From positions 1 to 12,551 of the forward strand of contig JAGCXJ010000127.1 in assembly GCA_017961385.1 (NCBI GenBank): DNA of 12,551 nt, read 5' to 3'. Positions 7,789-12,551 of this stretch are shown piece after piece. How positions within the stretch are numbered: position 1 is the first letter of the stretch; every line of letters begins with the position of its first letter. The stretch is from Lachnospiraceae bacterium. Its GTDB lineage: Bacteria > Bacillota > Clostridia > Lachnospirales > Lachnospiraceae. Both the position numbers and the translations under genes were made by a program. The notes under the pieces were generated by a model. The model was not told where the DNA came from. It ran no database searches and saw only the letters and a list, made by a program, of their open reading frames with translations.

Positions 7789-8253
7789 ATGAACGAGGTA
7801 AAAGTTTTTTCTGAGGCTACACAGTATATAAAGATCGCGGTCGGAGAGGAATTCTACGGTGTTGATATCAGCGTTATCGAGAATATCGTGCGCATGCAGA
7901 GAATAACAAGAGTTCCCAATGTTGCCGCATATATCAAAGGCGTGATCAATCTTCGAGGCGAGATCGTTCCCATCATGAATCTCAGGTTAAAGATCGGACT
8001 CGAAGAGATCGAATATACAAAAGATACCAGAATAATAATTATCAAGACTGAAAATTACGGAAAGATAGGTCTTATCGTTGATGCGGTAAAGGAAGTTGTC
8101 GCTCTCGAGGAAGATCAGCTTGAAAAGCTGCCGTATGACAACACGGAAGAGAATCATTTCGTCAGTGCAGTCGGAAAGGTTGATAACACTTTGGTTTCCG
8201 TACTGGACCTGGGTGTTGTGTTATACGACAAGCAGAGCAAGGAGGAATCGTAG
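7789..8253 (+). CDS. cheW: Chemotaxis coupling protein CheW
   Basis: Small adaptor (154 residues, normal length) that joins CheA to the cytoplasmic tips of chemoreceptors. It has the SH3-like CheW fold pattern: strand VGEEFYGVDI, then ENIVRMQRITRVPN, then the receptor and kinase contact motif GVINLRGEIVPIMNLR (51-66) with R56. Its P5-like sequence resembles the C-terminus of the preceding CheA, as expected for this family. The gap to cheA is 18 bp and holds a GAGAGGA ribosome binding site. The stop touches the cheC start with no gap. Confidence 0.96.
   Translation: MNEVKVFSEATQYIKIAVGEEFYGVDISVIENIVRMQRITRVPNVAAYIKGVINLRGEIVPIMNLRLKIGLEEIEYTKDTRIIIIKTENYGKIGLIVDAVKEVVALEEDQLEKLPYDNTEENHFVSAVGKVDNTLVSVLDLGVVLYDKQSKEES
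8239..8245 (+). promoter_or_regulatory. Strong ribosome binding site for cheC inside the cheW 3' end
   Basis: AAGGAGG ends 8 nt before the ATG at 8254. It is the best Shine-Dalgarno match in the window and lies wholly within the last codons of cheW. It fixes the cheC start directly after the cheW TAG and suggests efficient, coupled translation. Confidence 0.7.
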
Positions 8254-8868
8254 ATGTCTGATATGTCTATTGAGAGCATTACCGAACAGTATCTCGATGT
8301 TTTAGCTGAGCTTGGAAACATCGGTGCCGGCAATGCTACTACGGCCCTGGCATCCTTGCTGCAGGCCAAGGTAGACATGAAAGTTCCGCAGGTCAAACTG
8401 CTGGAATTCAAGGACGTCGGTGCGATTGTCGGTGGTGAAGAACAGGAAATGGTAGGCGCCTACCTCGGTGTTGAAGGTGATATCACCGGAAGCATACTGT
8501 TTCTTGTTAAAAAAGATGTTGCCATGCATCTTGTCACAAAGATGATGATGGGATATGCGAGCGGAGAGTTCGGAGAGATGGAACAGTCCGCATTCAAGGA
8601 GATATCCAACATTATCACGGGAGCGTATTTAAATGCGCTTTCTACTATGACAAATATGTGTATATATCCTACGGTGCCGGACCTTGCCATCGATATGGCA
8701 GGCGCTATCTTAAGTGTTCCGGCGATCCAGTTCGGCATATACGGTGATAACGTATTGCTTATACAGTCACAGATATCTGATGATATCGAGATCGACGGAT
8801 TCTTCATCATGGTTCCCGACGTGGAGTCATATGAGAAGATCTTAAAGGCTTTGGGATTGATACAGTAG
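8254..8868 (+). CDS. cheC: CheY-P phosphatase CheC
   Basis: Cytoplasmic phosphatase that removes phosphate from CheY-P and binds CheD; part of the CheC/CheD/CheY-P adaptation loop of Bacillus-type chemotaxis. The 204-residue protein has both copies of the family's phosphatase signature (D/S)x3Ex2N(x22)P. The first is D15-E19-N22 with P45 (GNIGAGNATTA region) and the second is S112-E116-N119 with P142. Two complete sites place it with CheC rather than CheX or the rotor protein FliY. There is no FliN-like C-terminal domain, which also argues against FliY. It starts directly after the cheW stop. Confidence 0.95.
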   Translation: MSDMSIESITEQYLDVLAELGNIGAGNATTALASLLQAKVDMKVPQVKLLEFKDVGAIVGGEEQEMVGAYLGVEGDITGSILFLVKKDVAMHLVTKMMMGYASGEFGEMEQSAFKEISNIITGAYLNALSTMTNMCIYPTVPDLAIDMAGAILSVPAIQFGIYGDNVLLIQSQISDDIEIDGFFIMVPDVESYEKILKALGLIQ

Positions 8869-8887
8869 ATAGATTAGAGGAATAAAG

Positions 8888-9367
8888 ATGGTAGTTAAGG
8901 TGGGCATGGCTGACTTGAATGTCTGTGCCTCTCCCGACAGCATAATCACCATGGGACTGGGATCATGCATCGGCGTGATCCTGTGGGATCCTGTGAGCAA
9001 GGTGTGCGGAATGGTACACATCATGCTTCCGGATTCGACAGCTATAAGCCAGAATACCAACAGGGCAAAGTTTGCCGATACCGGGATCGAGGAACTGCTC
9101 GAAAAGGTATTGCTGTCAGGAGCAACAAGATCAAGGCTGGTAGCAAAGATTGCCGGCGGAGCGCAGATGTTCAGTGTTAATACAAATTCACCGACATTAA
9201 GGATCGGTGAGAGAAACGCGGAAGCGACAAAGGCTAAGCTGAAAGAGCTGAATATAAAGCTGGTAGCAGAGGATACGGGAGACAAATACGGCCGTACCGT
9301 AGAATTCTTCCCCGAAACGGGTGAATATCATATAAGAGCTATCGGCAGAGAAGGAAAGATCATCTAG
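8888..9367 (+). CDS. cheD: Chemoreceptor glutamine deamidase CheD
   Basis: Deamidates specific glutamines of methyl-accepting chemotaxis proteins and activates CheC on binding. The 159-residue protein shows the CheD catalytic set: T21, C27 in TMGLGSCIGV (21-30) and H44 in CGMVHIMLPDS (40-50). A second conserved stretch is KIAGGAQMF, and later NAEATKAKL and EDTGDKYGRTVEFFPETG. The length is normal. The gap to cheC is 19 bp and contains an AGAGGA ribosome binding site. The adjacency of cheC and cheD fits their known physical partnership. Confidence 0.96.
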   Translation: MVVKVGMADLNVCASPDSIITMGLGSCIGVILWDPVSKVCGMVHIMLPDSTAISQNTNRAKFADTGIEELLEKVLLSGATRSRLVAKIAGGAQMFSVNTNSPTLRIGERNAEATKAKLKELNIKLVAEDTGDKYGRTVEFFPETGEYHIRAIGREGKII

Positions 9368-9376
9368 TAACGAAAT

Positions 9377-9709
9377 ATGAGCACAAAGCTTAAACTTCTT
9401 CCGGCATTTGTGATGCTGATGGCCGGAGCTTTTACAAGTATCATAACGTTTGTGATAGGCTACACATTAAAGAGTGCTCTGATCATACTTCTTTTTGTCC
9501 TTGTGATCTTTTATATCCTGGGTCTTGTACTTCAGAAACTCATTGTAAAGTTTGAAGAAGCAAACAAGCCCAAGGATGAGGAAAAGGAAGAGGAAGAAGA
9601 GAAAGCACCGCTTGAAGGAACGGTGGTTGAAAAGGATGAGAGCGAGATAAATACTGAATCCGGCAGCAATGCCATGGATCTGGGAAACAGACCGCCTGTG
9701 GAAAGATAG
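9377..9709 (+). CDS. Small two-helix membrane protein of unknown function
   Basis: I do not recognise this 110-residue protein. Two hydrophobic segments (about 7-29 and 32-54) with a short loop between them predict a helical hairpin in the membrane. From residue 59 on, it is a soluble, strongly acidic and probably disordered tail (Lys/Glu-rich 64-76, then Asp/Glu/Ser, ending DLGNRPPVER). No signal peptide cleavage site or catalytic motif is seen. It sits 9 bp after cheD and 23 bp before sigD in the same direction. There is no clear ribosome binding site before its ATG, so translation may be coupled to cheD. Codon use matches its neighbours, so it looks native. A membrane accessory role in motility is only a guess from location. 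Confidence 0.8.
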   Translation: MSTKLKLLPAFVMLMAGAFTSIITFVIGYTLKSALIILLFVLVIFYILGLVLQKLIVKFEEANKPKDEEKEEEEEKAPLEGTVVEKDESEINTESGSNAMDLGNRPPVER

Positions 9710-9732
9710 TCTTGTTTAATGGGGTTATGTAG

Positions 9733-10500
9733 ATGGACGAGAAGGGCAGGGAAAGACTCTGGAGTGACTACTCCAGGACAAAGTCTTCGGAACTGAGAGA
9801 AAAGTTAATACTGGAATATGCTCCGCTTGTCAAGATCGTAGCAGGCAGACTTAGTATGTATTTGGGCTACAACGTCGAGTATGATGATCTGGTAAGCTAC
9901 GGCATCTTCGGTCTTATAGATGCCATAGACAAATATGATCTGAACAAACAGAACAAATTTGAAACATATGCGTCGCTCAGGATCAGGGGAGAGATACTCG
10001 ATCAGATAAGAAAGATGGACTGGATCCCCAGGACTGTGCGTCAGAGACAGAAGCAGATAGATTCTGCGATAAGGGAGATAGAATCATTAACCGGCAGGAA
10101 TGCCAGCGATGAAGAGATCGCTCAAAAGCTCGGTATAAGTCAGGATGAATACAGTGACTGGCAGTCACAGCTAAAGATCACAAATGTCGTATCCTTAAAT
10201 GAGTTCATGGAGCAGGGAAGCGATGTGCCGAATGCCAGAAACAGCAGCTCGCACTTTGCAAATCCCGAAGAAAGATACGAGGAAAACGAGCTTAAGGAAG
10301 TACTGAGGGATTCATTAAACCTTCTTACCGAAAAGGAAAGAAGAGTTATTGAACTGTATTATTACGAGGATCTTACATTAAAGGAGATCAGTGTGATACT
10401 CGAAGTGTCGGAGTCAAGAGTATCACAGCTTCATACCAAGGCTTTGACCAGGATGAAGGACAAAATGGGAAAATATATGGGATTTTTGGCGGGAGCGTAA
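9733..10500 (+). CDS. sigD: RNA polymerase sigma-28 factor SigD/FliA for motility genes
   Basis: Alternative sigma factor that directs late flagellar and chemotaxis genes such as flagellin. The 255-residue protein has sigma region 2 (about 28-103, with YDDLVSYGIFGLIDAIDKYD and KFETYASLRIRGEILDQIRKMDWIPR), region 3 (about 107-145) and region 4 (about 193-245) with the helix-turn-helix LTLKEISVILEVSESRVSQLHTKAL. The lack of region 1.1, the YGIFGLIDAIDKYD and RGEILDQIRKMDWIPR motifs and the position after cheD identify it as the WhiG/FliA type. A GGGG (9721-9724) 8 nt upstream is the likely, weak, ribosome binding site. The position near the end of the operon is as in B. subtilis. Its anti-sigma factor FlgM is not in the window. 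Confidence 0.96.
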   Translation: MDEKGRERLWSDYSRTKSSELREKLILEYAPLVKIVAGRLSMYLGYNVEYDDLVSYGIFGLIDAIDKYDLNKQNKFETYASLRIRGEILDQIRKMDWIPRTVRQRQKQIDSAIREIESLTGRNASDEEIAQKLGISQDEYSDWQSQLKITNVVSLNEFMEQGSDVPNARNSSSHFANPEERYEENELKEVLRDSLNLLTEKERRVIELYYYEDLTLKEISVILEVSESRVSQLHTKALTRMKDKMGKYMGFLAGA

Positions 10501-10503
10501 AGT

Positions 10504-12090
10504 GTGAATGCGTATTTTCAGCTGATAGGAGAGGATCATAAGACTTTTCTGAGACTTGTTCCTCCTACCGAGGACGATCAGAATCTTGAGGCGGCAGATA
10601 TAATCGATTATCTTAATTTCAATAAGATAATGTTCGATCTGCCTTCTTTGAATGCGGCCGTTTCCAATCTCGAGAACGAGCAGGTAGTACTGCTAAATAA
10701 CGATGAACTTATCCCCGTCAATGAGGAGCTGTTCATAGAAATAGACGACGACAGGATGTGTGCCCGTGGTCGTTTTGCTTGTGCCTCAGACAAGGGTCAG
10801 GAGATAACTAAGGATGAGATACTCTCTGATCTTAAGTTCAAAGGCGTCAAGTTCGGTATAGATGAAGCTGCCATAGATTTCTATCTCATGAGCAGGATGT
10901 ACAATTCTGAGATAATCCTTGCAAACGGACAGCCTCCTGTGCAGGGAAGGAATGCCGAGATAGAATATTTCTTTAATACAGATCTGCAGGTAAGACCTAC
11001 ACTTAATGAAGACGGTTCTGTAGATTTCTTTAATCTGAATATCATCAATCATGTAGAAGAGGGACAGCTTCTTGCAAGGCTTACAAAGGAAGTAAAGGGT
11101 ACGCCCGGCAAGGACATAATGGGCAATCCCATACAGCCTGCAAAGGTCAATCGAAAGATCCTCAAATACGGAAAGAACATATCTGTAAATGAAGACGGCA
11201 CCGAGATATATTCTCAGTGCAACGGTCATGTCATGCTCACCGGCGGACGCGTATTTGTCGGCAACATCATGGAAGTTGAAAATGTTGATGTTGCTACCGG
11301 AAACATCGTATACGAAGGAAATGTTCAGGTAAACGGCAATGTATGCTCGAACTTTTCCGTAAAAGCAAAGGGCAATGTTGAAGTCAGAGGTGTTGTTGAA
11401 GGCGCAGAGATAGAAGCAGGCGGAAACATAACCATAGCCAGAGGCATGAACGGCATGGGCAAGGGCAGACTAAAGGCAGGCGGAAACGTTGTTGCAAAGT
11501 TTATAGAAAACTCCACAGTTGAAGCCGAAGGGTATGTCGAGAGCGGATCGATCATGCACAGCAATGTCGTTGCCGGAACAGAGATACATGTCGAAGGAAA
11601 GAAAGGCTTCATTTCAGGCGGAAAGGTAAATGCAACAAGCCTTATAGAAGCAAAGATACTAGGCTCGGAAATGGGAACAAATACCGTACTCGAGATAGGC
11701 TTAAGTGCAATGGCCAAGAAGCGCTTCAAGGAAGTCAGCGAGCAGATAGAAGAGATAGACAAGGTCCTTTTGCGTGCCATTCCCATAATGGAGGCTGCAA
11801 GAGACAGACTTGAGAGCGGACAGGAACTGAGCGAGGAACAGCTTGAGAATGTCAGAAATATATATAACCTGTCAAAGATAAAGAAAAGAGAACAGGATGA
11901 ATTAAAGGTAGAACAGAGTGATCTGTCAAAGGCTATGGAGATAGACAAGGGAGCATCTATCAAGGTTTCGGATACTGTTTATCCTGGAACACAGATAGTG
12001 ATATCGGATGTCTCCAAGCTGATCAAGGAGAGCGTACAGCATTGCAAGTTCATCAAGAGCGAAGGCAATGTCAAGATGATCGGACTGTAA
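10504..12090 (+). CDS. FapA family protein (DUF342), flagellar-operon associated
   Basis: A 528-residue FapA/DUF342 protein. The N-terminal part (1-175) is variable, with an alpha/beta stretch ITKDEILSDLKFKGVKFGID. Next comes the conserved core VEEGQLLARLTKEVKGTPGKDIMGNPI (about 182-208). Residues about 260-388 form short repeats with AGGNI/KGNV-type turns (GAEIEAGGNITIARG, GRLKAGGNVVAKF, GTEIHVEGKKGFISGG), expected to fold as a right-handed beta-helix. EMGTNTVLEIG (389-399) is followed by a charged coiled coil (about 405-480) and a C-terminal beta segment (VYPGTQIVISD). The start is a GTG 3 bp after sigD, with GGGAG about 9 nt upstream inside sigD. Family members occur in flagellar operons and elsewhere; the biochemical role is not settled. 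There is no signal peptide, so it is probably cytoplasmic. Confidence 0.9.
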   Translation: MNAYFQLIGEDHKTFLRLVPPTEDDQNLEAADIIDYLNFNKIMFDLPSLNAAVSNLENEQVVLLNNDELIPVNEELFIEIDDDRMCARGRFACASDKGQEITKDEILSDLKFKGVKFGIDEAAIDFYLMSRMYNSEIILANGQPPVQGRNAEIEYFFNTDLQVRPTLNEDGSVDFFNLNIINHVEEGQLLARLTKEVKGTPGKDIMGNPIQPAKVNRKILKYGKNISVNEDGTEIYSQCNGHVMLTGGRVFVGNIMEVENVDVATGNIVYEGNVQVNGNVCSNFSVKAKGNVEVRGVVEGAEIEAGGNITIARGMNGMGKGRLKAGGNVVAKFIENSTVEAEGYVESGSIMHSNVVAGTEIHVEGKKGFISGGKVNATSLIEAKILGSEMGTNTVLEIGLSAMAKKRFKEVSEQIEEIDKVLLRAIPIMEAARDRLESGQELSEEQLENVRNIYNLSKIKKREQDELKVEQSDLSKAMEIDKGASIKVSDTVYPGTQIVISDVSKLIKESVQHCKFIKSEGNVKMIGL

Positions 12091-12102
12091 AGGGGAAAAT
12101 GT

Positions 12103-12423
12103 ATGGGTATTGATGCGGTTCATTTAAACGGAGCCATGACGGGGATCCAGGATTACAATTCCATGCGTCAGCATGAGGATATGCGAGCTATGATGGATCA
12201 TACGAATTTTCAGAAGCAGATAGATCAAAATGTGGATGAAAAGCTCAATCAGGTTCAGGAGAAAGATAAGGGCGAGTTTAGAAACCAGAAGTTTGACGCA
12301 AAGGAAAAAGGCAATAACTCCTATGACGGAGACGGCGGAAAACATCGACAGAATAATAAAGAGGAGAAGCAGAAGCAGATCAAGGCTCCATATCTTGGAG
12401 GCAGTTTTGATCTGAAGATCTGA
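12103..12423 (+). CDS. Small hydrophilic protein of unknown function downstream of fapA
   Basis: A 106-residue protein with no membrane segment and no catalytic motif. The N-terminus (MGIDAVHLNGAMTGIQDYNSM) is mildly amphipathic. The middle is a highly charged helix (HEDMRAMMDHTNFQKQI, then DEKLNQVQEKDKG). A KFDAKEKGNNSYDGDGGKHR segment (64-83) precedes a Lys-rich stretch (KEEKQKQIK), and the end is a short beta-like tail (YLGGSFDLKI). From memory, similar proteins with a KFDAxEKG..Y.GxGGK pattern and an F-D-[ILV]-x-I tail follow fapA or sigD in other clostridial motility operons, but I cannot confirm this here. The start is supported by AGGGG (12091-12095) 7 nt upstream; the ATG at 12099 is in a frame that stops at once. 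Function is unknown, and a role with FapA or SigD is only suggested by order. Confidence 0.8.
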   Translation: MGIDAVHLNGAMTGIQDYNSMRQHEDMRAMMDHTNFQKQIDQNVDEKLNQVQEKDKGEFRNQKFDAKEKGNNSYDGDGGKHRQNNKEEKQKQIKAPYLGGSFDLKI

Positions 12424-12434
12424 GGAGAGATGCG

Positions 12435-12551
12435 ATGCATGCAGCAGAGATAATAGTATTAATTGCAGGGGCGATACTTTTTACCGTCAGTTTTTTTATG
12501 TCTGACAGGTCTAAGGGTACAGCTGTACTTGATGAAGAGGAAGAAAGAAAA
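12435..12551 (+). CDS. Single-span membrane protein, N-terminal part only (DUF6115- or SwrB-like by position)
   Basis: An open frame from the ATG at 12435 runs off the window after 39 codons (MHAAEIIVLIAGAILFTVSF...). One hydrophobic helix (about 5-22) is followed by SDRSKG and an acidic stretch (DEEEERK), so an N-terminal anchor with a cytoplasmic, perhaps coiled-coil, C-terminus is expected. The start is supported by GAGGAG (12422-12427) 7 nt upstream, overlapping the previous stop. An ATG at 12430 reads into a stop after 7 codons. The layout and position after sigD resemble SwrB of B. subtilis and the DUF6115 proteins of Clostridia, but the visible part is too short to prove it. Confidence 0.65.
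   Translation, partial: MHAAEIIVLIAGAILFTVSFFMSDRSKGTAVLDEEEERK

Noticed and set aside
9720..9732. Alternative upstream start for sigD
   Set aside because: The ATG at 9719 and the ATG within 9727-9729 are out of frame with sigD; the ATG at 9733 gives the usual sigma-28 length.
9710..9732. Terminator before sigD or elsewhere in the operon
   Set aside because: No GC-rich inverted repeat followed by a T-run was found at any junction; the gaps are too short.
11325..11963. 212-codon open frame on the - strand
   Set aside because: It lies wholly antisense to the FapA gene, is Ser/Pro/Ile-rich low-complexity sequence with no recognisable domain, and mirrors codon bias of the sense gene.

Overview
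The window is a stretch of a motility and chemotaxis operon from a Gram-positive (Bacillota) bacterium. All genes lie on the + strand. The order flhA-flhF-flhG-[PilZ]-cheB-cheA-cheW-cheC-cheD-[small membrane protein]-sigD-[fapA]-[small protein]-[membrane protein] resembles the 3' half of the Bacillus subtilis fla/che operon. The extra PilZ, FapA-type and small hydrophilic genes, GC of about 45% by eye, and heavy use of ATA (Ile) and AGA/AGG (Arg) point to Clostridia, most likely Lachnospiraceae. That placement is an inference; there is no rRNA or other taxonomic marker here.

Layout: 1-1689 is FlhA, cut off at its 5' end (export gate). 1686-2921 is FlhF and 2983-3867 is FlhG, the GTPase/ATPase pair that controls flagellar number and placement. 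FlhG is interrupted by an in-frame TGA at 3289-3291. 3877-4608 is a YcgR-like PilZ protein, a c-di-GMP receptor. 4605-9367 holds cheB, cheA, cheW, cheC and cheD, the signalling core plus methylesterase, CheY-P phosphatase and deamidase. 9377-9709 is an unrecognised two-helix membrane protein. 9733-10500 is SigD/FliA (sigma-28). 10504-12090 is a FapA/DUF342 protein. 12103-12423 is a small hydrophilic protein. 12435-12551 is the start of a single-span membrane protein that runs off the window.

The genes are packed with 4-11 bp overlaps or gaps of 0-24 bp. The exception is 61 bp between flhF and flhG, which contains a sigma-A-like promoter and a good ribosome binding site for a TTG start. No terminator, mobile element, CRISPR, tRNA or rRNA was seen, and there is no gene-free stretch of 300 bp. 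The set covers export (FlhA), placement (FlhF/FlhG), a c-di-GMP brake (PilZ), chemotactic control (CheA/W/B/C/D) and the late-gene switch (SigD). cheR, cheY and the anti-sigma factor flgM are not in the window.

This is mostly a conserved, well-known locus, and I did not find a wholly new system. The items most worth a second look are the nonsense codon in flhG at a conserved glycine-rich motif, the promoter at the only real gap, and the three uncharacterised small or membrane proteins around sigD and fapA.
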